A stretch of 56,970 nt of DNA from CBDCFL01 sp050300875 (GCA_050300875.1 JBNKYL010000089.1:1-56970); one strand, 5' to 3'; counted from the first letter of the stretch, positions 42,005 through 50,925 are shown. The notes: a model not told the origin generated them from the sequence alone. Translations and numbers: made by a program.

Positions 42005-42175
42005 CGGTCGGTTCCCTTGTTCACATCTGTTGTTTCATATCAGACAGGATTTGACAGCTGCCGTAAACGTGCCATGTCTTGGCGCGCGTCACCTGCCCGG
42101 CGCGGGGCCAGTTCGCCCCGGACTTCCACGACCGGAAATGGGCAGGCGGTCCCGTGACATGAAGGATGCACGCGC

Positions 42176-42589
42176 ATGATGATGGTGCGCTGTTTTCTCG
42201 GGCCCTCGTCCATCGAAGGGCTGGGCGTTTTTACTGCAGTTGATATTCGGAAAGGTGCTTTGGTCTGGCTGTATGACAGTCGGTTCGACGTGTCCTATGA
42301 AAAGGCCGACCTGGCCCGCGTGCCGGCACATTTCCGGGAATTTCTGGAACGATACACCTACGACCATCCATCCGACAACGAGCGCGTCGTGCTGGATTGC
42401 GACGAGGGTCGTTTCATGAATCATGCCGTCCGACCGAATGTCGACCTGACGGATCCATATCGTGGCATCGCAACATGCGATATCACTGCGGGTTCGGAAT
42501 TGACCTGCGACTATGGCACCTTCACGCAAGGGATGATCGAATTTCAACCATCGCGCCACAGGGTCGGACAGGCCATGGCGATGGCCTGA
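42176..42589 (+). CDS. Small SET-domain protein
   Basis: A 137-residue stand-alone SET domain. GLGVFTAVDIRKGALVW is the opening strand, RFMNHAVRPNVDL matches the RFxNH.. SAM-binding core and ELTCDYG the closing catalytic Tyr segment. Eukaryotic SET proteins methylate lysines; bacterial short versions are common but their substrates are mostly unknown. Post-SET Cys residues are absent. Two or three Met codons occur at the start; AAGGA lies about 10 bases before the first. Confidence 0.85.
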   Translation: MMMVRCFLGPSSIEGLGVFTAVDIRKGALVWLYDSRFDVSYEKADLARVPAHFREFLERYTYDHPSDNERVVLDCDEGRFMNHAVRPNVDLTDPYRGIATCDITAGSELTCDYGTFTQGMIEFQPSRHRVGQAMAMA

Positions 42590-42598
42590 TCCCCAAAC

Positions 42599-43141
42599 TC
42601 AGGCGCGGCGCCATTGACCCGGTTGCAGCCCGTCCAGCGTCCAGTTGCCCACTTGCCAGCGGATCAGCCGCAAGGTGGGGTGGCCCACCGCCGCTGTCAT
42701 GCGGCGGACCTGCCGGTTTTTGCCTTCGGTGATCGTCAAAGACAGCCAGCAATCGGGTACGCTCTTGCGGACGCGGATCGGCGGATCACGGGGCCAAAGA
42801 TCGGCAGGCGGGTCGATCAGTGTCGCCTTGGCAGGTTGGGTGTGCCCGTCTTTCAGATCGACCCCATTGCGCAAACGGTCCAGCGCCGCTTGATCCGGAA
42901 TACCTTCGACATGAACAAAATACGTTTTGGGGAGTTTGAATTTCGGATTGGAAATGCGCGCCTGCATTCGCCCGTCATCGGTTAGAACCAAAAGACCTTC
43001 GCTGTCCCGGTCGAGCCGCCCGGCCGGGTAGATGCCCGGCAGGTCGATGAAATCGCTGAGCGTTCGGCGCGGCGTTTCCGTTGCATTGTCCGTAAATTGC
43101 GACAACACGTCGTAGGGTTTGTTAAACAGGATTAGCGTCAC
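42599..43141 (-). CDS. rluE: RluE-type 23S rRNA pseudouridine synthase
   Basis: A 180-residue enzyme of the RsuA/RluE branch. GRLDRDSEGLLVLTDDGR carries the catalytic Asp. The start LILFNKPYDVLSQFTD and the IYPAGR block match E. coli RluE, which modifies U2457 of 23S rRNA. No S4 domain is present, also as in RluE. I chose a GTG at 43141 because it overlaps the upstream YdeI stop as GTGA; an ATG at 43165 is the alternative. Its stop is 9 bases from the converging SET gene. Confidence 0.88.
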   Translation of the reverse strand: MTLILFNKPYDVLSQFTDNATETPRRTLSDFIDLPGIYPAGRLDRDSEGLLVLTDDGRMQARISNPKFKLPKTYFVHVEGIPDQAALDRLRNGVDLKDGHTQPAKATLIDPPADLWPRDPPIRVRKSVPDCWLSLTITEGKNRQVRRMTAAVGHPTLRLIRWQVGNWTLDGLQPGQWRRA

Positions 43142-43719
43142 GAAAGGCCCTGTGGCATTCGGCACTCGCTTGCGGCCGCGACCGTCTTGGCGATCCGACT
43201 GGCGCGCGTCTTTGCGGTCTTGGCCGACTTGATCCAGTACAATAGTTGCTTGCGCTTGCTTTCAGCCAGGCCTTCCCAGCCATTTCGGGCGGCTTTTGCT
43301 GTCAGGGCTGCGTCAAGGTCTTCCGGGGCCCGTAGAGCTTCGATATCGTCAAGAAAGCCCCACATTCCATTTTCCTTGGCGACGCGTACCGCCTTTTCTC
43401 CCGCGGGCATCATCCGACCTTCAGCGCGCAGCTTTTCAACCCGGTCCTTGTTGGGGATCGACCAGATGCTATCGGCCCGGCGCGGCGAAATCAGCCGCTC
43501 CATCCGATCTTCATCCACCCGTCGCATGCGCGAATCGATCCATCCGAAACAGAGTAGTTCATCCACCGACGCGCCGATCGAAACGTAGTGCGGGCTGTGT
43601 TTCTTGTAGGTCACCAGCCAGACGGTTTCACTCTGCTGGTGGTGATCGCGCAGCCATTCGCGCAACTCCGCTTGGCTTCGAACTTCGATCCGAGGGGCGT
43701 GATCAATCGGTTTGCTCAT
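43138..43719 (-). CDS. YdeI/OmpD-associated family protein
   Basis: A 193-residue protein of the YdeI family. The N-terminal AELREWLRDHHQQSETVWLV and the central VDELLCFGWIDSRMRRVDED are family hallmarks. The C-terminal part has a basic, Lys/Arg-rich helical segment (ESKRKQLLYWIKSAKTAKTR) typical of the family. The function is unclear; YdeI of enterobacteria is linked to resistance to polymyxin and interaction with porins, but this branch is generally cytosolic. It lies 42 bases downstream of polA and overlaps the pseudouridine synthase gene by four bases. Confidence 0.87.
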   Translation of the reverse strand: MSKPIDHAPRIEVRSQAELREWLRDHHQQSETVWLVTYKKHSPHYVSIGASVDELLCFGWIDSRMRRVDEDRMERLISPRRADSIWSIPNKDRVEKLRAEGRMMPAGEKAVRVAKENGMWGFLDDIEALRAPEDLDAALTAKAARNGWEGLAESKRKQLLYWIKSAKTAKTRASRIAKTVAAASECRMPQGLS

Positions 43720-43761
43720 TTGGCCATCATGTCTGCCGCCGGTTTCGAATGGATAGGCTCG

Positions 43762-46560
43762 TCAATGCGCCTCGGCCCAGTTGTTGCCCTGGCCAGCATC
43801 GACCACAAGCGGCACTGCGAACTGGACGGCGGGCATGGCCGCATTTTCCATGCAATCCTTGGCCGCCGTGATCGTCTTGTCCACGGCATCCTCGTCCACT
43901 TCGAACAGCAATTCGTCGTGGACTTGAAGAAGCATTTTCGCAGGCAGCCTTTCGATGGCGCTTTCCATCCGGATCATGGCCCGTCGGATGACATCAGCGG
44001 CGGTGCCTTGGATGGGCGCGTTGATGGCAGCGCGGCGGGCAAACCCGGCATGGGGCCCCTTGGCGTTGATTTCGGGCGTATGGATCTTGCGACCGAACAG
44101 GGTCTGGACGTAGCCATGGTCCTTGGCGAATTTCACCGTGTCGTCCATGTATTCCTTGATACCAGGGAAGCGTTCGAAATAGCGGTCGATGAAGCCTTGG
44201 GCTTCGGCGCGCGGGATGCGCAGGTTGCGCGCCAGCCCGAAGCCGGAAATGCCGTAGATCACGCCGAAATTGATCGCCTTGGCCTGGCGGCGGATATCCG
44301 GCGTCATTTCATCCAAGGGCACATTGAACATTTCAGATGCGGTCGCGGCGTGGATGTCCTGGCCGTCCCGGAATGCTTCCTTGAGGCTGTCGATTCCGGC
44401 AATATGGGCCAGAATTCGCAGTTCGATTTGCGAATAATCGAGCGAGAGCAGGACCTTGCCGGCTTCGGCCACAAACGCTTCGCGGATGCGGCGGCCTTCT
44501 TCGGTGCGCACTGGGATGTTTTGCAGGTTCGGGTCGGTCGAAGCCAATCGCCCGGTATTCGCCCCGGCGATCGCATAGGACGTATGGACACGGCCCGTTT
44601 CGGCGTTGATGTGGTCCTGAAGGCTGTCGGTGTAGGTCGATTTCAATTTCTGCAGTTGCCGGTAGTCCAGCACGCGGGCCGGGAAGTCGTGTTCGGTGGC
44701 GAGGTCTTCCAGAACGTCGGCCGGCGTCGACCACTGACCCGTCTTGGTCTTGGTGCCGCCTTCCAGCCCCATCTGTTCAAAAAGGATTTGGCCCACCTGC
44801 GCGGGGGACTGCACGTTGAAGGGCACGCCCGCAAGTTCGTGAAGTTCAGCTTCCAGCCCTGCCATTTTCTGGGCGAAAGCGTTGGACATGCGGGACAGCG
44901 TGTCGCGGTCGACCTTGATGCCCGCCATTTCCATCCGCGCCAATACCGGCACCAGCGGGCGTTCCAGCGTTTCATAGACGGTGGTCACCTGTTTCTGGTG
45001 CAATTGCGGCTTGAAATGCTGCCAGAGCCGCAGGGTGATGTCGGCGTCCTCAGCGGCGTATTTTACGGCCTCGTCAATCGGCACGCGGTCAAAGGTGATC
45101 GCGGATTTGCCACTGCCGAGCAGCGATTTGATCGGGATGGGTTTATGCGCCAGGTAGCGCTCGGACAGCAGGTCCATGCCGTGATTGTGGATGCCTGCGT
45201 TCAAGGCATAGCTCATCAACATCGTGTCGTCGATCGGGGCCACATCCACGCCGTAGCGGGCCAGGATCTTGGCGTCGTATTTCATGTTCTGGCCGATTTT
45301 CAGAACGGCGTCGTCTTCGAGCATGGGCTTTAGCATGGCGAGCGCGCGGTCGAGCCCGATCTGGCCTTCGGCCAGGTCATCGCCGCCGAACAACCCTTCG
45401 CCACCCGACGCCTTGTGGATCAGCGGGACATAGCAGGCTTCGCCCGGTTCGACGGACAGGCAGATGCCCACCAGTTCGGCTGTCATTTCGTTCAGCGCGG
45501 TCGTTTCGGTGTCGACAGCGACGTAGCCGCGCGCGTTTATGCGGTCGATCCAGACCTGCAATGCAGCCTCGTCGCGGACGCATTCATAGGCGTCCGGGTC
45601 GATTTTTGGGATATCGAGCGGCTGGACCGGATCGGCGCCTTCGGGTGTCGTGTCCACAATGGCAGGGGTGTCGACGCCCAGTTTGTCGGCGATGCGCGCC
45701 GTCAGGGTTCGGAATTCCATCGAAGCCAGGAACGGCAGCAGCACATCCGGGTCCGGGTCGCGGTCTTCCAGATCATCAAGCGTGAAGTCGAGTTCCATGT
45801 TGCAGTCAAGCTGCACAAGCCGTCGCGAGATGCGGATCAGCTCGGCGTTTTCGACCAGGCTTTCGCGCCGCTTGGGCTGCTTGATCTCGCCCGCGCGCTC
45901 CAAAAGCGTGTCGAGGTCGCCATATTCGTTGATCAGCAGGGCGGCGGTCTTCAGCCCGATTCCCGGGGCGCCGGGGACGTTGTCGACACTGTCACCGGCC
46001 AGCGCCTGCACATCGACCACACGTTCCGGGCCAACGCCGAATTTTTCGAATACGCCGTCGCGGTCGACGATTTTGTTTTTCATCGGATCGAGCATGTCGA
46101 CCCCGTCGCCCACCAACTGCATAAGGTCCTTGTCCGAACTGACGATGGTCACGCGGCCACCGGCGGCCCGGCCCTGACAGGCAAGCGTCGCGATGATGTC
46201 ATCGGCTTCGAACCCTTCCACTTCGATGCAAGGGATATTGAAGGCCTTCGTCGCTTCGCGGGTCAGCGGAAATTGCGGCACCAGGTCTTCGGGCGCTGGC
46301 GGGCGGTTGGCCTTGTATTTGTCGTAGATGTCATTGCGGAACGACTTGCCGGAATAGTCGAAGATCACCGCGACATGGGTGGGGGCGTCATCGCCTTTGC
46401 TGTCCTCGACGATCTTGAACAGCATGTTGCAAAACCCGCTGACGGCGCCGATGGGCAACCCGTCGGATTTGCGCGTGAGCGGCGGCAACGCGTGATAGGC
46501 GCGGAAGATGAACGCTGAGCCGTCGATCAGATGCAGGTGATGTCCCTTGCCGAATGCCAT
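43762..46560 (-). CDS. polA: DNA polymerase I
   Basis: A 932-residue three-domain polymerase for Okazaki-fragment processing and repair. The N-terminal 5'-nuclease (HLIDGSAFIFRAYHALPPL, then GFEADDIIATLA and GDSVDNVPGAPGIGLKTA) is followed by a 3'-5' exonuclease with the active DxE in YVAVDTETTALNEM. The C-terminal polymerase has motif A LSLDYSQIELRILAHIAG, motif B RRQAKAINFGVIYGISG and motif C LLQVHDELLFEVDED. The ATG at 46560 follows GGGGAGCG; an open frame up to 46653 lacks homology. YdeI and RluE-type genes follow on the same strand. Confidence 0.97.
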   Translation of the reverse strand: MAFGKGHHLHLIDGSAFIFRAYHALPPLTRKSDGLPIGAVSGFCNMLFKIVEDSKGDDAPTHVAVIFDYSGKSFRNDIYDKYKANRPPAPEDLVPQFPLTREATKAFNIPCIEVEGFEADDIIATLACQGRAAGGRVTIVSSDKDLMQLVGDGVDMLDPMKNKIVDRDGVFEKFGVGPERVVDVQALAGDSVDNVPGAPGIGLKTAALLINEYGDLDTLLERAGEIKQPKRRESLVENAELIRISRRLVQLDCNMELDFTLDDLEDRDPDPDVLLPFLASMEFRTLTARIADKLGVDTPAIVDTTPEGADPVQPLDIPKIDPDAYECVRDEAALQVWIDRINARGYVAVDTETTALNEMTAELVGICLSVEPGEACYVPLIHKASGGEGLFGGDDLAEGQIGLDRALAMLKPMLEDDAVLKIGQNMKYDAKILARYGVDVAPIDDTMLMSYALNAGIHNHGMDLLSERYLAHKPIPIKSLLGSGKSAITFDRVPIDEAVKYAAEDADITLRLWQHFKPQLHQKQVTTVYETLERPLVPVLARMEMAGIKVDRDTLSRMSNAFAQKMAGLEAELHELAGVPFNVQSPAQVGQILFEQMGLEGGTKTKTGQWSTPADVLEDLATEHDFPARVLDYRQLQKLKSTYTDSLQDHINAETGRVHTSYAIAGANTGRLASTDPNLQNIPVRTEEGRRIREAFVAEAGKVLLSLDYSQIELRILAHIAGIDSLKEAFRDGQDIHAATASEMFNVPLDEMTPDIRRQAKAINFGVIYGISGFGLARNLRIPRAEAQGFIDRYFERFPGIKEYMDDTVKFAKDHGYVQTLFGRKIHTPEINAKGPHAGFARRAAINAPIQGTAADVIRRAMIRMESAIERLPAKMLLQVHDELLFEVDEDAVDKTITAAKDCMENAAMPAVQFAVPLVVDAGQGNNWAEAH

Positions 46561-46754
46561 GTCGCGCTCCCCGTTCACTTGCGACAGGTTTGCCATGTGC
46601 GTGGCCAAAGGGCCAGATGTCGCGAAGCGATTTACCGGCGGAATGAAAGACATCCAGTTCTTGATCGCTCGGATTCACGATACCTAAACGTCGATGGGCT
46701 AGGCCTGAGAATCAGCGTTCTACTTTGATGGAAGCCAAATGGGTTCGGCGCGCA

Positions 46755-47888
46755 ATGGCGACGAGTTTTGACGTATTCTATCTGGGCAATGTGGCAGATA
46801 TTGACCCAACCGAAGGAGATATAACTGCTGACAATGCAAATAGTCTGGTTGGCTCTACCTTCGGATCAACGGGCGACCCGTTGTACAGCCACATCAAGAC
46901 CTTGACGCCGGGCAGCACCGGTTTTTCGGGCGGGCCGAATGATTGGGGTTATGACACAGATAACAATGCCGCAAATGATACCTATAGTTTGGACGGAGGC
47001 CCTGATCAGACCCATGATTCCTCGACCGTCTATGCCGCGGACATAACCTATACGGACGGCACGACAGCGACGATCGCGGCGGTTGTCTTTCAGGACACTG
47101 CCGGAAACCTCTACCTGGCGCCAAAAACAAGCTATGATAGCGATCAAGCAGCATTGGAAGCCAAACCGATTGAATCGCTGCAACTGTTTGCCATCCTGAG
47201 CGATACAGGAGTCCTGACTGCCAGTCGGTATGCCGCCAGTTATGCGGTTTGCTTCACATCGGGAACGCTAATCCGAACGCCCAAAGGAGACGTTCAGATT
47301 GAGCATTTGCGGGAAAGCGATCTGGTCACGACATTGGACAATGGCCCGCAACCGGTCAGGTGGATCGGTAGACAAAGCTATGGGCGGTCGGACCTGCATG
47401 TGATGCCTCGGCTACGGCCCGTTTTGATCCCCAGAGGTCGAATGGGAAATGGACGGGACCTGTTGGTATCCCAGCAACACGGGTTAATGCTGGGCGAAGA
47501 CCAACTCATACGTGCAATTCATGCAGCGCGAGCACCCAGATCGGGTATCAGAGTTGCCCATGGCAAGCGTTCCGTCACCTATTTCCACCTGATGTTTGAC
47601 GCCCATCAAATCATTTTTTCCGAAGGTGCACCCTCGGAGAGTTTTTATCCTGGCCCGATGGCGCAACGCATGTTGGCAACAAAAGCAAGACAGGAGATCG
47701 GGCAGATGTTTCCCTGCTTGTTCGATGCCCCTGCCTTGGGTGTCGGGACCGCAAACACATATGGTCCGACAGCCCGGACATTCCTTGGCCCCAAGAACCT
47801 GGAGGCGGCATTTGCCAACGCGTCGGGAAGGTTGCGTCGCGCCGATGATCTTCGAAGATGGGCAAATGGGTCGGCCTGGAAAGCTTAG
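46755..47888 (+). CDS. Hint-domain protein with beta-rich N-terminal region
   Basis: A 377-residue protein. The N-terminal ~160 residues (MATSFDVFYLGN, then TYTDGTTATIAAVVFQDTAG) form a Thr/Asp-rich, beta-strand-like region. The Hint domain starts at Cys166 in CFTSGTLIRTPKGDVQIEHL, with DLVTTLDNGPQPVRWIGR and a late HLMFDAHQIIFSEGAPSE. Hint domains are intein/Hedgehog-type self-cleaving folds. In Rhodobacteraceae this architecture is common in probably exported proteins, but I see no Sec signal, so export (perhaps type I) is inference. The start is uncertain: 46755 is chosen by family likeness; an ATG at 46728 is possible. GC is lower than in flanking genes. Confidence 0.87.
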   Translation: MATSFDVFYLGNVADIDPTEGDITADNANSLVGSTFGSTGDPLYSHIKTLTPGSTGFSGGPNDWGYDTDNNAANDTYSLDGGPDQTHDSSTVYAADITYTDGTTATIAAVVFQDTAGNLYLAPKTSYDSDQAALEAKPIESLQLFAILSDTGVLTASRYAASYAVCFTSGTLIRTPKGDVQIEHLRESDLVTTLDNGPQPVRWIGRQSYGRSDLHVMPRLRPVLIPRGRMGNGRDLLVSQQHGLMLGEDQLIRAIHAARAPRSGIRVAHGKRSVTYFHLMFDAHQIIFSEGAPSESFYPGPMAQRMLATKARQEIGQMFPCLFDAPALGVGTANTYGPTARTFLGPKNLEAAFANASGRLRRADDLRRWANGSAWKA

Positions 47889-47977
47889 GCGTCAAAGCGA
47901 AAGACACGGGTTAGACCCGCGATCTAATTCCACTTTCCGGCCAGTGGATCGTCAGATGGACATTGTTGAAGTCCGGG

Positions 47978-48687
47978 TCATCCATTGACCCGCCGTGCCA
48001 GCACGTCAAACCTTGGGGTGCCCCTTTGATTTTTTGGCTCGGCACCGTCTTGGAACAGGCCACCACGGGCCTGAAAACCGATCATGCGTTGGATCAATTC
48101 CAGTGCGGCCTCGTGATTGGCCGGTGCAAGCCCGTGAAGGCTCAGATCTGGCCTGGCAAATTTGATCATACCGCGCGTATGCAGCCACCGCCCACCGTCT
48201 TCCTCGGTATAAAGGACGACCACATGGGGATTGACCGGGCTTCCGGTGTTTTCAAACTGGTTGGCGTGTGCCAGTTCAAAGTATAGGGATTTTAGACCGA
48301 CACGCCGCCTACATCGAGGAACCATTGAATGAAACCAATGCAATCCCGAAGGTAGAGCAGGGACGTGTCATCCTGAACTTGCCCCCTGAGGACAATGCAG
48401 CCTGGTTGATCTTGCTTTGCCTGCGCCTGATTTGGGTGGTTCTTGCGAAACTCTTCCCAAACATGGCCGGTGCAGAAATGTCCTATACATTCTGGGCCAA
48501 GGACCGAAAGCTCTATCCCGTCTGGAATACCACGTGTTCGATAGGCAGAAGCGGAAACAGCCCAGTCTGTTGGAAACGTGCCAAAGGCGGCCCAGAAAAG
48601 CTCTGGTTTTGCGCCGCCCGTTTGAAACTTCGGTCGTTCGTGGTTTTGGGGCCGGACACCTTTGGCTGCCTCTGCAGGGCTTGATGC
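47978..48687 (-). pseudogene. Frameshifted gene of unknown family
   Basis: Two minus-strand frames join into one convincing protein. From 48687 the first frame reads SSPAEAAKGVRPQNHERP, ELFWAAFGTFPTDWAVSA, then IGHFCTGHVWEEF and YLRDCIGFIQWFLDVGGVSV, ending at a TAA at 48292-48294. The shifted frame continues directly with KSLYFELAHANQFENTGS, YTEEDGGRWLHTRGMIKFAR and ARRVNG, stopping at 47978. Restoring one base at about 48293-48297 (beside AAAA on the minus strand) gives some 236 residues. No ATG, GTG or TTG is in frame at the 5' end; GGCGGGG lies just upstream. I do not recognise the family. It may be a pseudogene or a sequencing error. Confidence 0.7.
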
Positions 48688-48692
48688 CCCGC

Positions 48693-48878
48693 CTACTGTT
48701 TGGCCGCGTCCGAGACCGATTGGTGCACGAATTTCTTGTCACAATAGCCGCACTCGACTTCGCCGGTTTCCCGGTCAAGCGAGAGCCAGACGCGCGGGTG
48801 GCCCAACGCACCCTCGCCCCCGTCGCAGGCGACGCGCCATTGGTTCACGATTTCGGTTTCCGGGGCTTCGATTGTCAT
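48693..48878 (-). CDS. zf-CHCC zinc-finger protein (complex I NDUFS6-like)
   Basis: A 61-residue protein with the zf-CHCC pattern: CDGGEGALGHPRVWLSLD supplies Cys and His, and EVECGYCDKKFVH supplies the CxxC pair. The family corresponds to the mitochondrial complex I subunit NDUFS6 and is found in alphaproteobacteria, where it is an accessory subunit or assembly protein of NADH:ubiquinone oxidoreductase. The start could be the ATG at 48878 (MTIEAPETEIV, as in relatives) or at 48890. It is followed after 5 bases by the broken gene at 48687. Confidence 0.88.
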   Translation of the reverse strand: MTIEAPETEIVNQWRVACDGGEGALGHPRVWLSLDRETGEVECGYCDKKFVHQSVSDAAKQ

Positions 48879-48954
48879 GCCGAATTCCATCTATGATTGG
48901 CTTGTCCCGTATTTAGACAAGCACGGACGTGGTTGCAAAACCCTTCATCGCGGA

Positions 48955-49338
48955 TCAGTCAAAACGTTTCAGCATACGGCCCAAGATGCGCCCGCCGAGA
49001 ATATGGGTATGATAATGGGGCACTTCCTGTACGCCTGCTTCGCCCGAATTGGCGATCAAGCGGTATCCGCCGCCATTGTCGCCAGGTGCGATGCCCAAGT
49101 CGGCGCAAATATTGCCTATGGTGCGTGTGTAGTCCGCAATTTCGGCGTCAGACGCGGATGCCGCGAAGTGATCTGCATTGACATAGGAGCCCTTGGGAAT
49201 GACCAGAACATGCACAGGCGCCTGTGGCGCGATGTCTTCGAAGGCCAGCGTGTGTTCGGTTTCGGCGACGGTCTTGTTGGGGATCTCACCGCGGATGATC
49301 TTGGCAAAGATGTTCTGGTCGTCGTAACTGTAACCCAT
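48955..49338 (-). CDS. HIT-family (HINT/HinT-like) nucleotide-binding protein
   Basis: A 127-residue histidine-triad protein. The HxHxH catalytic triad is in EVPHYHTHILGGR, and NIFAKIIRGEIPNKTV with VLVIPKGSYVNADHF are typical of the HINT branch, purine nucleoside phosphoramidases. It is a compact cytosolic dimer in known relatives. The gene ends 76 bases before the zinc-finger start and begins 9 bases after the glycosyltransferase stop, on the same strand, so a shared transcript is possible. Confidence 0.95.
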   Translation of the reverse strand: MGYSYDDQNIFAKIIRGEIPNKTVAETEHTLAFEDIAPQAPVHVLVIPKGSYVNADHFAASASDAEIADYTRTIGNICADLGIAPGDNGGGYRLIANSGEAGVQEVPHYHTHILGGRILGRMLKRFD

Positions 49339-49347
49339 GGCCCGTCC

Positions 49348-50925
49348 CTAATCGGCAAACAGATGGTCGGTGGCGGCGATGTCGCGTGCCTGTTCATGGC
49401 TGATGTCCAGAAATTTCGCAAGCGGCAGAGCGTTTTCTTCGGCGCTGTCTGACTGCCGGATCTGGTAGAAATTGGGGAACTCGGCTTCCTTGATCTGGTC
49501 GCTTTCGTAAAACAGGTCGGCCCGGATGGTCGGCAGAAGCCGCGCCATGGCCTCTGGGCTGGTGCGTTCGCCCGCCAATCCGACGCGCCGGGCATGGCCC
49601 GCCAGATATTCGTCGGAAAACGTACATTCGATTTCCAGCAGCTTCGTCACCGAGCGGTCCGTGTAGAAGTCCCGCAACAGGTCCATGTTGTTGGGGTCCA
49701 GGCAGAAGATCAGCCTGTCGGTTTCGTAGAAATCGAACAGCATCCGCATCAGCGCGCGACGGTGACGGGTGCGCTTGGCCAGCGTTTTCTGGATACCGCC
49801 GAGGTCGGGCAGGGGCGTGTTCTCTTCGTCGAAAACATACTCGATGGCGGGTACGTTGGTGGCCTGGCCAACGGCGTTCAGCAAGCGCTTGCCAACATGC
49901 CATTTCTTGCAGGTCACGATCATAAGTTCACGGTCGCGGCCCAGGGTCGATTCCGTTTCCCAGAAGCGCGGCGCAAAACGTCGTCCTTGCCGCCCGCGCC
50001 CGGTAAGAAACTTGTATAGCCCGCGGCCCTCGTTCGACGTGTCGAACGTGATCCCGGTTGACGAATAAAGCTGGCCCAATCGCTGTTTGAGTTCCGTCGC
50101 TTCGGGCGAGATCTTGCGCGCAAACAGGAAATCCTGCGCCAGCAGCAGGTCATAGTGGTCGTTGTAAAAGGTGACGGGCATCCCGTAGTCGGAAAACATC
50201 AGGAAGGTCAGCGTACGGGCCCTGATTTCCGTATCCGGGACCAGATGGCGCACAAGCGTCTGGAAAAAAGTTTCGTCCGGAATCCAGGTGGTGCGAAAGA
50301 AACGCATGACGTCCGTTCGGTGGCGGATGAAATCGAGGACCGCTTCGATGGTCTGTCGACGCAGGCACCACCATTGGCTGCCGATCATGATCTGCAAGTC
50401 AGCAGGAATTTCGCGTGTCAGGCCCAATCGTTTCTGGACGTTCAGTGACTGATAGAACCACCACTTGTTCTTGCGTTCGTTGAACAGATGCCGGTAGATC
50501 AGCCGTTCTTCCTTCAGCCCGGTCTTGATCCAGTCGCTTTCGAAGAAATCGAAACTCTCAATGAAATCGGCGTCTTCCCGGTCCAGGAAGTCATGTGCGT
50601 ATTCTGCGGATTTGATTGCCATGCAGTCGCCGGACAGCATGTAGAAATGGGTCGCGTCCTCGAACGCGATCTCTGCGGCTTCGACGGCATTCAGTGTCGC
50701 CTGAACCAGCGACCATTCTCCCCAACCGCATTTGATCCTGCGTTTGGCGAAGGCGACGTTCGGGTTTTTATCCAGCGCATCGCGGATTAGGCGAAAGTCA
50801 TCCTGTGATGCCCTTGCGTCGAAATGAATAGAAATGCAGTCACCAGCCGCGGTCAGGCGTTGCGCCTGCGCTATAATTGCCTCAGGGTCTTTGTGGCACA
50901 ACAAGATGTAGGCAATTTTGGCCAT
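49348..50925 (-). CDS. Core-2/I-branching-type glycosyltransferase with C-terminal DUF5928-like region
   Basis: A 525-residue protein. The N-terminal half (MAKIAYILLCHKDPEAIIAQ, then WSLVQATLNAVEAAE and HFYMLSGDCMAIKS) is the GT14 beta-1,6-N-acetylglucosaminyltransferase fold. SQWWCLRRQTIEAVLDFI and the TTWIPDETFFQTLV acidic motif (the likely catalytic Glu) also fit. The C-terminal ~220 residues resemble the DUF5928 region often fused to this fold in Rhodobacteraceae. The ATG at 50925 is used; earlier in-frame codons add a non-homologous basic stretch. It faces a sulfotransferase gene across 144 bases, suggesting a shared glycan-modifying role (inference). Confidence 0.88.
   Translation of the reverse strand: MAKIAYILLCHKDPEAIIAQAQRLTAAGDCISIHFDARASQDDFRLIRDALDKNPNVAFAKRRIKCGWGEWSLVQATLNAVEAAEIAFEDATHFYMLSGDCMAIKSAEYAHDFLDREDADFIESFDFFESDWIKTGLKEERLIYRHLFNERKNKWWFYQSLNVQKRLGLTREIPADLQIMIGSQWWCLRRQTIEAVLDFIRHRTDVMRFFRTTWIPDETFFQTLVRHLVPDTEIRARTLTFLMFSDYGMPVTFYNDHYDLLLAQDFLFARKISPEATELKQRLGQLYSSTGITFDTSNEGRGLYKFLTGRGRQGRRFAPRFWETESTLGRDRELMIVTCKKWHVGKRLLNAVGQATNVPAIEYVFDEENTPLPDLGGIQKTLAKRTRHRRALMRMLFDFYETDRLIFCLDPNNMDLLRDFYTDRSVTKLLEIECTFSDEYLAGHARRVGLAGERTSPEAMARLLPTIRADLFYESDQIKEAEFPNFYQIRQSDSAEENALPLAKFLDISHEQARDIAATDHLFAD

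Noticed and set aside
43588..46518. Two long plus-strand frames (43588-45333 and 45415-46518)
   Set aside because: Both are antisense to polA, whose motifs are intact. High GC leaves such shadow frames open.
46755..47888. Intein in a host protein
   Set aside because: The Hint domain is C-terminal and no C-extein follows; the layout matches the free Hint-domain family instead.
47978..48343. Treating the downstream frame alone as a complete 121-residue gene
   Set aside because: Its first ~17 residues do not look like protein, whereas the other frame continues smoothly upstream to 48687, so it is the 3' part of a longer frameshifted gene.
48268..48684. Plus-strand frame of 138 codons between the Hint and zinc-finger genes
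   Set aside because: The minus-strand frames in the same place give a far more protein-like sequence; this frame looks like their shadow.
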